15,626 nt of DNA from Spirochaetales bacterium. Its GTDB lineage: Bacteria > Spirochaetota > Spirochaetia > DSM-27196 > SLST01. The notes under the pieces are model-generated. The model worked only from the letters and a program-made list of their open reading frames with translations, ran no database searches and had not been told where the DNA came from. Location: contig SLST01000130.1 of NCBI GenBank assembly GCA_007130265.1, positions 1-15,626 of the forward strand, in the 5' to 3' direction. The translations under genes were made by a program, and so were the position numbers. This document shows, piece by piece, positions 1 to 6,916 of this stretch (positions are counted from its first letter, which is position 1; the number at the start of each line of letters is the position of its first letter).

Positions 1-736
1 CGAGAAACTTGATGGCCGCCACCAGCGCGACCTCCTTCAGGTAATTCCGTATCCGGCCCCAGAACAAGGTCAGACCGATCGAGAACCCGATGAGCCCCGC
101 TGCAGACGGAATGAGTATCGCCGATACCGTGTCCATCGCGAGCGGGTGCGGAACGTCCAGAAGGTTCAGCAGCAGGCCGATTCCCATCGCGATGACCGGA
201 CTCAGGAGATAGGGGCGTTCGACGATAAGCCGCGCTGAGAACGAGAACTCGGCCGGGTCGTCCATGCTCAGCCTGTGTGAGAGCGGAAAGCCGATCGCGT
301 AGTAGGAGAACGCGATGAACGTGTTGAACAGAGGCACCAACGCATAGGCGTCATGCCCGAAAAACGCGAAGACCGTGAGCCCTCCAAGACTCAGGATGTT
401 CGTGAACGCGCCGGCGGTGAAGACGGAAGCCGCACGCTTGGGCGGGATTCTGAAGATCCGGTTGAATCCGATCGCGGTCGCTCCCCCAACCGCAATGGAG
501 AAGACACCGAGAAGAGGAAACGCAAGTAGCGGACCTGCGACCAGCGAAAGGCGCCAGAACGAGTTAGCGATCGGCAGAGGGTTGAGGACGAATATCGCGA
601 CCAGCTTCAAGAGTCGCGACACCCACGGCAACACCCGCGCGAGAGGTCGACTGAGCCGGAAGGCGAGCGCGCGCGCCAACAGCCCGAGAAGCAGACTGCC
701 GAACGTGACCAGGAGCACGAGAAGCAGACCGCTCAT
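1..736 (-). CDS. AEC-family (auxin efflux carrier-like) membrane transporter, 3' part outside window
   Basis: I translated this reading frame by hand on the minus strand. It starts at ATG 736-734 and stays open for 245 codons to the left edge, so the C-terminus is missing. The product is very hydrophobic, with several predicted membrane helices: residues about 1-25, 35-55, 62-90, 105-125, 130-150, 178-192 and 205-226. The Pro/Asn-containing stretch LNPLPIANSFW and the small-residue helix around FTAGAFTNILSLGG resemble the AEC permease family (Mem_trans), whose members export or import organic acids or auxin-like solutes. The substrate cannot be told. The start codon overlaps the radA stop codon as ATGA, so the gene is probably translationally coupled to radA. 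The open frame and hydrophobicity are seen directly; the family call is by resemblance only. Confidence 0.68.
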   Translation of the reverse strand, partial: MSGLLLVLLVTFGSLLLGLLARALAFRLSRPLARVLPWVSRLLKLVAIFVLNPLPIANSFWRLSLVAGPLLAFPLLGVFSIAVGGATAIGFNRIFRIPPKRAASVFTAGAFTNILSLGGLTVFAFFGHDAYALVPLFNTFIAFSYYAIGFPLSHRLSMDDPAEFSFSARLIVERPYLLSPVIAMGIGLLLNLLDVPHPLAMDTVSAILIPSAAGLIGFSIGLTLFWGRIRNYLKEVALVAAIKFL

Positions 737-2151
737 CCCGTCGACCGTCCGTTCTGCGCGCCGAATATCTTCTTGACCGCATCCTCGAGTGAGGCGACGC
801 CGTCCCAGTTCACCGGTGTGCCGCTCTCGCCCTGCCGTACGCTCCCCGGGCCGAGGCAGCGCGCAAAACCCATCTCTGAGGCGGTGCGGGCGCGTCGCGC
901 CATCTGGGCGACCGGCCGAATCTCCCCGGCAAGACTCACCTCGCCGGCGACCGCCGTTGCGGACGGGAACGAACGGTCCGTTCGTGCAGAGTAGAGCGCA
1001 ACGGCGAGTGCGAGCTCCACCCCGACGTCGCGGATACGCATGCCTCCTGCGACGTTGACGTACATGTCGTGGTCGCTGAACTGAAGCCCCAGGTGTTTCT
1101 CGAGGACCGCCGCCATCCGGTTGACGCGTCTCGAGTCGAGCTTGTCGCTGAAGACCCTGCTGATGCCGCCCTTCGCAGGCACCGTGAGCGCCTGCACCTC
1201 GACGAGCAGGACGCGCGACCCTTCGATGACCGGGGCGACGACGACGCCGGCCGGGAGCGATCCGGAGCGCCGAACCAGAAAAACGCTGTTTGGATCGGTG
1301 ATCTGCACGAGACCACGCGGCTGCATCGTGAAGAGTCCGATCTCGTCGGTCGATCCGAAGCGGTTCTTCGAGGCGCGCAGGTAGCGCGTTTCGTCGTCGC
1401 TCTGTTCGAAGTACAGTACCGTGTCGACCATGTGCTCGATCGTTCTGGGTCCTGCTATGCTGCCCTCCTTCGTCACGTGTGCGACGAAGAAAACCGCCAC
1501 ACCATGCTCGCGTGCGGTGTCTGCGATCTCGAAGGTCGTGTACTTGATCTGATTGGGCGTTCCGGGGACCGTGCCGGCCTCCGGTGAGGCGATCGTCTGG
1601 ATCGAGTCGACTATGACGACCTGGTATGGAGCCGGGTCGCCGACGGTTCCCGGTGTGATGAGTCTCGTGATCCGTTCGAGCTGATTCTCGGCGAGGATCG
1701 CGAGCTTCGGGTTCGAGACGCCGAGGCGGTCGGCGCGGAGTCGGATCTGCCGAGCCGACTCCTCTCCGGTCACATAGAGCACCGACCGGGATCTCATCTG
1801 AGCCGCCATCTGGAGCATCAGCGTCGACTTGCCGATCCCGGGCTCGCCCCCTACGAGCACACTCGCGCCGGCCACGATGCCCCCGCCGAGCACGCGGTCG
1901 AGCTCGGTCATCCCGGTCGAGTTCCTCTGCGTTTCGTCCGCCTCGATCGAGTGGATGGGGAGCGGCGAGGCAGTTCTTCCGGCCCGACGCTCGGCTGCCG
2001 CGGACCGAGGTCCGGCATCTCCCGCGACTGCCGGACTCGTCCGCTCGGTCATCGTGTTCCACTCGCCGCAGGCCGGGCAGCGACCGAGCCACTTCGTCTC
2101 CTCGTGATCACATGCGCTGCATACGAAGCGTGTCCGGGGCCTCTTTGCCAT
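733..2151 (-). CDS. radA: DNA repair protein RadA (Sms), RecA-like ATPase
   Basis: This is a full-length RadA of 472 aa, close to the usual 450-470. The N-terminal zinc finger has Cys11, Cys14, Cys25 and Cys28. The RecA-like core has Walker A GEPGIGKST at 102-110, a Walker B-like VVIVDS at 178-183, and the RadA-specific KNRFG motif at 262-266. The C-terminal third (about 290-460) is the Lon-protease-like domain. RadA is known as a branch-migration helicase that processes recombination intermediates in the cytoplasm with RecA. The gene lies 38 bases downstream of the URO-D-family gene and overlaps the next gene by ATGA. No Shine-Dalgarno precedes the ATG. Instead TATACT ends six bases before it, which suggests a leaderless start. 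Confidence 0.97.
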   Translation of the reverse strand: MAKRPRTRFVCSACDHEETKWLGRCPACGEWNTMTERTSPAVAGDAGPRSAAAERRAGRTASPLPIHSIEADETQRNSTGMTELDRVLGGGIVAGASVLVGGEPGIGKSTLMLQMAAQMRSRSVLYVTGEESARQIRLRADRLGVSNPKLAILAENQLERITRLITPGTVGDPAPYQVVIVDSIQTIASPEAGTVPGTPNQIKYTTFEIADTAREHGVAVFFVAHVTKEGSIAGPRTIEHMVDTVLYFEQSDDETRYLRASKNRFGSTDEIGLFTMQPRGLVQITDPNSVFLVRRSGSLPAGVVVAPVIEGSRVLLVEVQALTVPAKGGISRVFSDKLDSRRVNRMAAVLEKHLGLQFSDHDMYVNVAGGMRIRDVGVELALAVALYSARTDRSFPSATAVAGEVSLAGEIRPVAQMARRARTASEMGFARCLGPGSVRQGESGTPVNWDGVASLEDAVKKIFGAQNGRSTG

Positions 2152-2157
2152 GGCGGC

Positions 2158-2163
2158 AGTATA
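2158..2163 (-). promoter_or_regulatory. Candidate -10 box of radA, next to the start codon
   Basis: On the minus strand the hexamer TATACT (5 of 6 consensus) ends six bases before the radA ATG, and the intervening GCCGCC is no ribosome binding site. Transcription would start at or next to the ATG. The -35 is weak: GCGACC at an 18-base spacing is the best candidate. Transcription could also enter from the upstream URO-D gene. Confidence 0.45.
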
Positions 2164-2189
2164 CCAGAGCGGCGGTGATCGGGTCGCGG

Positions 2190-3134
2190 CTACCTCCGGC
2201 GGTGATTGTGCGCCACCTCCGTCGCGGCGCGGATGTTCACCCAGTCGGTAGCCGCGGCGAGGGTGCAGTCCGCGCCGAGGATCATCGCTTCCGGTCCCGA
2301 CTCGATCGCTTCCTCGGCCTCACGCCGGATCGATTCGACCGGACCGTTCGAGATGACTCCAAGCCGCTCCATCCCTCCGAGGAAGGGCCGGGCGAAGAGC
2401 TCGGAGATCTCCTTTCCGGAAATCGTGCGGCCGCCCACCTCGTTCGGCGCGCTCACGATGTGTCCCGGATACTCGGTGTAGCGGCTGAAGTCGGCGTACG
2501 GCGCTGCGTAGTCGCAGACGTGCAGGACGTTGAACGGTGTGCGGTCCTGAAAAAAGTCCCAGACCGCGAGGTCGGTCGGCCTGACGTAGGAGTCGAAGAC
2601 GTCGGCCGGAAGCCGACCGATTTCGCCGCCCTGCGTTGACGCGTAGAACCCGTCGACCCCCCGGTCGATACAGCCCTGAACCAGGTGCTGCATGCTCGCA
2701 ACGATGATGTCGAGCCCCCCTCGAACGGCCTCCGGATTCCCGGCGAAGTGCTGCAGGAGCCTCTCCTTGCCCACAACGTGCCCGGCGAACATGAAGGGAG
2801 AGTAGAGCGTGACGATTATGACCGTCTCCTTCTTCAGCTCCCGGACGACGCCCTCTACGACGTCGAGCTGGTCGGCATAGAAGCTCTCGTCGTAACACGG
2901 CATCTTCCTCCAGTCCTCCGGCCGCCGAATCTCCTCGAGCATCGGGTACCTGTGCTCGTACTGGATCTTCATCAGGTCGTTTCCTGTGGTGCGGTAGTAC
3001 TCAAGGTGCTTCTGCACCGCGGCGTCGCCTGCGTGGCAGTCCTCGCGAAAGTGAAGGAAGAAGGCCGCCGGCACGTAGTCGTCTGCGGGCTTTCCTTCGT
3101 CTGCAAGAAGCAGCATGCGGTCTCTCGTGGTCAT
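2190..3134 (-). CDS. Uroporphyrinogen decarboxylase (URO-D) family protein, probably not HemE
   Basis: The 314-aa product has the layout of the URO-D superfamily TIM barrel (HemE, and the corrinoid/CoM methyltransferases MtaA and CmuA). Visible landmarks are FAGHVVGKERLLQHF near 116-130, CIDRGVDGFYASTQGG at 155-170, NVLHVCDY at 202-209, and NGPVESIR with ILGADCT toward the end. It lacks the N-terminal RQAGRY-type substrate motif of true HemE and is shorter than the usual 340-350 aa. No other haem gene is nearby. I therefore infer a non-haem member, possibly a methyl-transfer or related enzyme of unknown substrate. A good Shine-Dalgarno (GGGGAGG) sits five bases before the ATG. The gene is divergent from the receiver operon and probably the first gene of a unit with radA. 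Confidence 0.85.
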   Translation of the reverse strand: MTTRDRMLLLADEGKPADDYVPAAFFLHFREDCHAGDAAVQKHLEYYRTTGNDLMKIQYEHRYPMLEEIRRPEDWRKMPCYDESFYADQLDVVEGVVRELKKETVIIVTLYSPFMFAGHVVGKERLLQHFAGNPEAVRGGLDIIVASMQHLVQGCIDRGVDGFYASTQGGEIGRLPADVFDSYVRPTDLAVWDFFQDRTPFNVLHVCDYAAPYADFSRYTEYPGHIVSAPNEVGGRTISGKEISELFARPFLGGMERLGVISNGPVESIRREAEEAIESGPEAMILGADCTLAAATDWVNIRAATEVAHNHRRR

Positions 3135-3149
3135 GGTTCCTCCCCGCTC

Positions 3150-3155
3150 ATCATA
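3150..3155 (-). promoter_or_regulatory. Candidate -10 box for the URO-D-family gene
   Basis: On the minus strand TATGAT (5 of 6 consensus) lies upstream of the Shine-Dalgarno GGGGAGG and the ATG at 3134. Seventeen bases further upstream is CTGCAG, a poor -35 that is part of a repeated ACTCCTGCAG element. A weak -35 overlapped by a repeat would suit an activated or repressed promoter. Confidence 0.45.
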
Positions 3156-3168
3156 CCCATTCGGACAG

Positions 3169-3225
3169 ACTCCTGCAGTATCTGCCGGTACGCTGCCGGA
3201 ACTCCTGTAGGCAAAACTCCTACAG
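3169..3225. repeat. Short repeats in the divergent URO-D / receiver promoter region
   Basis: Three direct copies of a ten-base element are present: ACTCCTGCAG at 3169-3178, ACTCCTGTAG at 3201-3210 and ACTCCTACAG at 3216-3225. An inverted partial copy (CAGGAGT) lies at 3263-3269, over the receiver Shine-Dalgarno. Between them is an 11-base tandem repeat, CTGCCGGTACG then CTGCCGGAACT, at 3182-3203. The last two ten-base copies also form a perfect inverted repeat, CTGTAGG at 3205-3211 and CCTACAG at 3219-3225. The repeats overlap the predicted -35 regions of both flanking genes, so an operator role is a reasonable inference. No regulator is known. Confidence 0.6.
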
Positions 3226-3243
3226 ATCGTGTCGAGCTCTGCT

Positions 3244-3249
3244 GATAGT
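3244..3249 (+). promoter_or_regulatory. Candidate -10 box for the receiver-CheC-kinase operon
   Basis: GATAGT (4 of 6) is followed by a short leader with Shine-Dalgarno AGGAG at 3264-3268. A weak -35, TACAGA, lies 17 bases upstream at 3221-3226, inside the right arm of the CTGTAGG/CCTACAG inverted repeat. Confidence 0.35.
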
Positions 3250-3272
3250 GGGCAGCGGTGCGCAGGAGTAGT

Positions 3273-3671
3273 ATGGCGATGGTGATGGAAGAACCCCGAC
3301 GCCGACGCGCACTCATCATAGACGACTCACGGGTGGCTCAGATGATCCTTGCGCGGCTGATAAAAGCCTCCGGTTGGGACGTGAGCGAGGTAGTCGGCGG
3401 GCGGCAGGCGCTCGCGTATCTCGAACACGATCAGCCGGACGCCGTCTTCGTCGATCTCCTCATGCCTGAGATGAGCGGTCTCGAGTTTCTCCGCGAACTG
3501 CAGCACCGGGGATACCGCTTGCCGGTCGTCGTGCTCACAGCCGATGCACAGGAATCAACCCGGTGTGCGTGCCGGCGCTACCCTATCCACGCCTTCCTGC
3601 GTAAGCCCGCGAGGGCGGATGTGATCTCGACGACGCTCGACTCGATTCCGGTGGCGACCGATGACCAGTAA
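3273..3671 (+). CDS. Stand-alone response regulator receiver (CheY-like)
   Basis: The product is 132 aa and consists of one receiver domain with no output domain. Acid-pocket residues Asp17 and Asp18, phospho-acceptor Asp61 in VDLLMPEMSG, Thr89 in LTAD and Lys111 in LRKP are all present, so it should be phosphorylatable. I chose ATG 3273, four bases after AGGAG. The in-frame ATG at 3279 has the better spacing (10 bases) and is an alternative. The GTG at 3258 lies upstream of the Shine-Dalgarno and is unlikely. The gene overlaps the next by 11 bases. The likely phosphodonor is the kinase two genes downstream and the likely phosphatase is the CheC-type protein between them. Its downstream target is unknown. 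Confidence 0.93.
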   Translation: MAMVMEEPRRRRALIIDDSRVAQMILARLIKASGWDVSEVVGGRQALAYLEHDQPDAVFVDLLMPEMSGLEFLRELQHRGYRLPVVVLTADAQESTRCACRRYPIHAFLRKPARADVISTTLDSIPVATDDQ

Positions 3672-4224
3672 GCTTGCCAGCGAATCAATGGCGACCGATG
3701 CGCCGCTGCTCGAAGCGCTGCGCAGCGGGTGGCGCCAGGCTCAGGCGATCTTCCGGGAGATGTTTCCCGGTCCCGTCTCCCTCCTCGAGCCGCATGTTGG
3801 TCCGGCTCACCAGATCGAATGCCCGCCGGAGTCGATCGTCGTCGGTATGCGATTCGAAGGCGTGGCGCCCGGACTCGCGGCCCTGGCTCTCAGCCACACC
3901 TCTGCTCGCGCACTCGTGGTATCGCTGCTCGGTGGTGAGGCCGACGGGAGTGGGCCCGACGATGCGGAGGTGCTTTCCCTGCTGACGGACACCGCTCTGG
4001 AGCTCGCGAACATCGTGCTCAACGCCGTTCTCGCCGAGGCCGGCCGGACGCTGTCCGAAACGTACCGTTTCGAGATTCCTGTCCTGATGACCGCGGAGGA
4101 GCTTGCTGCGGCGTGTGACGCCCGGACCTACCTTCTCCGCGGAGAGATCCTCTGCGGCGGAACGCTACCGGCTTCAGCTCAGGTGGTTGTCCGACGCGCC
4201 TCGAGCGGGAGAGCAGGCCGATGA
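3661..4224 (+). CDS. CheC/CheX-type receiver phosphatase
   Basis: The product is 187 aa. The hallmark of the CheC/CheX/FliY phosphatases, (D/S)-x3-E-x2-N-x22-P, is met exactly by Asp110, Glu114, Asn117 and Pro140, in the stretch DTALELANIV and then EIP. Only one such site is visible, as in CheX, whereas CheC has two. By family it should hydrolyse the phosphoryl group of a CheY-like receiver. The obvious partner is the receiver encoded immediately upstream, whose gene it overlaps by 11 bases. It overlaps the kinase gene by ATGA, so the three are surely co-translated. No methyl-accepting receptor or cheD is nearby, so a role in chemotaxis proper is not shown. An in-frame ATG at 3688 is an alternative start. 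Confidence 0.88.
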   Translation: MTSKLASESMATDAPLLEALRSGWRQAQAIFREMFPGPVSLLEPHVGPAHQIECPPESIVVGMRFEGVAPGLAALALSHTSARALVVSLLGGEADGSGPDDAEVLSLLTDTALELANIVLNAVLAEAGRTLSETYRFEIPVLMTAEELAAACDARTYLLRGEILCGGTLPASAQVVVRRASSGRAGR

Positions 4225-5312
4225 TGGACGGATCGGCAGTCGGCTACGACACCCGTGAGGGCTTCCAGTCGGCGCTGCTCGCCGCGTCGCCCGTCGGGAT
4301 CGTCGTCCTCGACACCGCGATGATCATCCGCCTCTGGAACGACACCCTTGCGAGCTGGAGCGGAACCCCGGCGGAACAGGTGCTCGGCGTTGACCTCGCT
4401 GCTGTACTGCCCGAGTTCGGACGATCCCGCTACCAGCTGCGGATGAAACAGCTCTTGACCACCGGAGCTCCGGTCGTCTTCAACGGGAGCGTCCATCGGG
4501 GCTTGCTGGCCCTTTCCGACGGAACACTCATCCTCCCACACTACCGCGTCACATGTCGACGCATCGAGGATACCGACGGTGCCGTCTCGGTGGTGCTCTG
4601 GATCGAGAATACGACCCTCCTTGGCGAGACGGTTGGGTATCTCCGCGCCGAGATCGCTGCCCGCCGCGAAGCGGAGGACCAGCTGCAGAACGCGCTTCGC
4701 AGCCAGGGAACGCTTTACCGTGAGCTGCAGCACCGTATCAGAAATTCGCTCTCGCTCATCTCGAGTCTCGTGTCCCTCGCGACGCCGGATGTCGATGGCG
4801 TGGAGTCTGGTCTCCTGCACGAGGTTCATTCGCGGATTGCCGCTATCTCGCTCGTCTACGAACAGCTTGCGGCGCGATCGCAGTACGGGGAGGTCGATCT
4901 TGCGGTCTACCTTCGCCAGCTCGTGGAGAGCGTGCTCTCGTCGCTTCCGCGCACGGTCGCCATGGGTGATCCCCGGATCACGCTCGACCATGCTGTTGTC
5001 TCGATCGATGTCGCGATCCCGATCGGGCTGATCGTAAACGAGCTCATTACCAACTCCATGAAACACGCCTTCCCCGAATCGGAAGAAGGGGTGATAACCG
5101 TTGAGTTGCGCAAGGGTACCGACCGGTTTACGCTCCTGATCGCCGATAACGGATCAGGATCGTCGGGCCACACCGAACCGGAGGCCTCCGGGCTCGGACT
5201 CGGTATCGTTGACCTGCTTGCGAATCAGATACGGGCTGAGCTCGTCCAGCCGGACTGGCCCGGCACCGCCTATCGTCTCACGCTCCTGGTTGAAGAGCTC
5301 CCGAGTCTGTAA
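4221..5312 (+). CDS. PAS-domain sensor histidine kinase, HisKA_2/HWE-like type
   Basis: The product is 363 aa with no membrane segment, so it should be cytoplasmic. Residues about 15-135 form a PAS domain (SPVGIVVLD, IIRLWND), which binds a small ligand or cofactor not identifiable here. A short coiled linker (about 140-165) leads to a HisKA_2 dimerisation box with phospho-acceptor His171 in LQHRIRNSL. The ATP-binding domain has an N box at 273-284 (NELITNSMKHAF), G1 DNGSG at 309-313 and G2 SGLGLGIV at 323-330. It starts at an ATGA overlap with the CheC-type gene; an adjacent in-frame ATG at 4224 is possible. Kinase, receiver and phosphatase in one operon indicate a self-contained phosphorelay with its own off switch. 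Confidence 0.93.
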   Translation: MMDGSAVGYDTREGFQSALLAASPVGIVVLDTAMIIRLWNDTLASWSGTPAEQVLGVDLAAVLPEFGRSRYQLRMKQLLTTGAPVVFNGSVHRGLLALSDGTLILPHYRVTCRRIEDTDGAVSVVLWIENTTLLGETVGYLRAEIAARREAEDQLQNALRSQGTLYRELQHRIRNSLSLISSLVSLATPDVDGVESGLLHEVHSRIAAISLVYEQLAARSQYGEVDLAVYLRQLVESVLSSLPRTVAMGDPRITLDHAVVSIDVAIPIGLIVNELITNSMKHAFPESEEGVITVELRKGTDRFTLLIADNGSGSSGHTEPEASGLGLGIVDLLANQIRAELVQPDWPGTAYRLTLLVEELPSL

Positions 5313-5329
5313 TCGCCGGCTTGCGCGCC

Positions 5330-5365
5330 CTATACCGCTGCGCAACGGCACCCCATCGGGTATAG
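5330..5365 (+). promoter_or_regulatory. Candidate promoter and inverted repeat upstream of cls
   Basis: TATAGT at 5361-5366 is a -10-like hexamer nine bases before the cls ATG, with no clear Shine-Dalgarno in between. A poor -35 (CTGCGC, 5338-5343) is 17 bases upstream. A perfect 7-base inverted repeat, CTATACC at 5330-5336 and GGTATAG at 5359-5365, has its right arm over the -10. It could be an operator or a weak hairpin at the end of the kinase operon. There is no T-tract, so a classical intrinsic terminator is not supported. Confidence 0.4.
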
Positions 5366-5375
5366 TGATCAAGGC

Positions 5376-6839
5376 ATGAACTCGCTGTCGATCTTCATTG
5401 AAACGTTCTGGCCGCTGATGACCGCGGCGGCCGGTTTCGCAATCTCAACGGTTGCGACCGGGCACGCGATTCTGTACAAACGCGATTCGCGTGCATCGGT
5501 CGCATGGGTCGGACTGATCTGGCTCGCGCCCTTCGTGGGAACGCTTCTCTATGTTCTCCTCGGGATCAACCGGGTGCGCAGGCGGGTGTCGGGGCAGCGG
5601 GGACACGAACGCGCGCTCCTCAGAGACCTCGAGCCGTTCTCCTGCACGCCGGCAGGACTCGCGTCCGAGCTGCCGCCTGATACGAGACACCTTGCCGAAA
5701 TGGCGCAGCTTGCCAGGTCGCTCACTCGACTGCAACTGCTGAGAGGCAACTCGGTCGAGCCGCTCTTCGACGGCGACCAGGCCTATCCCGCGATGATCGA
5801 CGCCATAGACCGGGCAGAGCGCTCGATCAGCATGTGCGTCTACATATTCGACAACGATGCGGCCGGGGAACGGTTTCTCGACGCGCTGGTGCGAGCCGTT
5901 CGCAGGGGCGTGGAGGTGTGTGTGCTCGTCGACGCGGTCGGTTCCCGATACTCGATGCCACCGATCACCAGCCGTCTGGCTCAGTGCGGCGTGCGGACCG
6001 CGCTGTTCATGTCCGGTCTCCTCACGTGGCGAACTCCGTATCTCAATCTCCGGAACCACCGGAAGATCCTCGTGGTCGATGGTCGGACGGCTTTCGCCGG
6101 TGGGATGAATGTCCGCGCCTGTCACGTCCTAGGAGACCAACCGGCGCATCCCACGCGCGATACTCATTTCCGCCTGCTCGGGCCCGTCGTTCAGCAGCTC
6201 CAGGCGGTTTTCGTCGAAGACTGGCACTTCACGACCGGAGAGCTTCTCGCCGGGGATCAATGGTTTCCTCGACCGGAACCCGGCACCGGTGAGGTGTATG
6301 CGCGCGTACTGCCGGACGGGCCCGACCAGGACCTCGACAAGATGAGCATGGCATTCCAGGGAGCGCTCGCCGTCGCTCGCCGGTCGGTCCGGATAGTCAC
6401 TCCGTACTTTCTGCCCGACCGTGCCCTGATCGCCGCACTGAATACCTGCGCGCTGCGGGGAGTCGTGGTCGACATCGTGCTGCCGCAGCAGAACAACCTC
6501 AAGATGGTAGCGTGGGCGGCGATGGCCCAGATGTGGCAGGTATTGGAGTGGGGATGCCGGGTCTGGATGACCGAGTCGCCCTTCGACCACAGCAAGCTCA
6601 TGGTGGTGGATGGAGAGCTGAGTCTGATCGGCTCGTCGAACTGGGATCCGCGCAGCCTGCGTCTCAATTTCGAGCTCGGCATCGAGTGCTACGGCATCAC
6701 CCTTGCCCGGCGGCTGAGCACCGAGATCGAGCGGCGGATCGCCAATGCCCATCGCCTCACGCTTGCCGAGGTCAACGGCCGATCGCTGCCGGTCAAGCTG
6801 CGCGACGGTATCGTCCGACTCGCCGCACCGTACCTGTAG
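5376..6839 (+). CDS. cls: Cardiolipin synthase, phospholipase D family
   Basis: The product is 487 aa, the usual length for bacterial Cls. Two N-terminal membrane helices (about 10-32 and 41-63) form the PLDc_N anchor. They are followed by two HKD phospholipase D motifs: HRK starting at His228 (NHRKILVVDG, then GGMN) and HSK starting at His405 (FDHSKLMVVDG, then GSSNWDPRS). The family condenses two phosphatidylglycerol molecules, or phosphatidylglycerol with another phospholipid, to cardiolipin at the inner membrane. The gene lies 63 bases after the kinase gene, with its own candidate promoter, so co-regulation with the phosphorelay is possible but not shown. Confidence 0.93.
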   Translation: MNSLSIFIETFWPLMTAAAGFAISTVATGHAILYKRDSRASVAWVGLIWLAPFVGTLLYVLLGINRVRRRVSGQRGHERALLRDLEPFSCTPAGLASELPPDTRHLAEMAQLARSLTRLQLLRGNSVEPLFDGDQAYPAMIDAIDRAERSISMCVYIFDNDAAGERFLDALVRAVRRGVEVCVLVDAVGSRYSMPPITSRLAQCGVRTALFMSGLLTWRTPYLNLRNHRKILVVDGRTAFAGGMNVRACHVLGDQPAHPTRDTHFRLLGPVVQQLQAVFVEDWHFTTGELLAGDQWFPRPEPGTGEVYARVLPDGPDQDLDKMSMAFQGALAVARRSVRIVTPYFLPDRALIAALNTCALRGVVVDIVLPQQNNLKMVAWAAMAQMWQVLEWGCRVWMTESPFDHSKLMVVDGELSLIGSSNWDPRSLRLNFELGIECYGITLARRLSTEIERRIANAHRLTLAEVNGRSLPVKLRDGIVRLAAPYL

Positions 6840-6845
6840 GGATTG

Positions 6846-6887
6846 CGCGTCGAGATCACGGCCGGCTGCGCCGCGCGTCTTGACGCG
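6846..6887 (+). other. Inverted repeat between cls and the cyclase-like gene
   Basis: CGCGTCGAGA at 6846-6855 pairs with TCTTGACGCG at 6878-6887 over ten positions with one G-U pair. The intervening 22 bases contain a second short CGGC/GCCG stem. It follows the cls stop codon closely and covers the -35 of the next gene. It could be a hairpin that ends cls transcription (no T-tract is present) or an operator for the downstream promoter. Confidence 0.4.
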
Positions 6888-6908
6888 GGAGCCGAGCGGA
6901 CCTATTGT
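6880..6908 (+). promoter_or_regulatory. Promoter of the cyclase-like gene, probably leaderless
   Basis: TTGACG at 6880-6885 and TATTGT at 6903-6908 are separated by exactly 17 bases. Only eight bases (GAGCAGCA) lie between the -10 and the ATG at 6917, and they carry no convincing Shine-Dalgarno. The predicted start of transcription falls at or one base before the ATG. Confidence 0.65.
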
Positions 6909-6916
6909 GAGCAGCA

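Noticed and set aside
3652..3700. 12-base direct repeat TGGCGACCGATG at 3652 and 3689
   Set aside because: It falls at the receiver/CheC junction and could be chance in GC-rich coding sequence; its only use is as a reminder that 3688 is an alternative CheC start.
4179..5066. 295-codon open frame on the minus strand
   Set aside because: It lies opposite the histidine kinase, whose PAS, His-box and ATPase motifs are all in the plus frame; the antisense product shows no domain.
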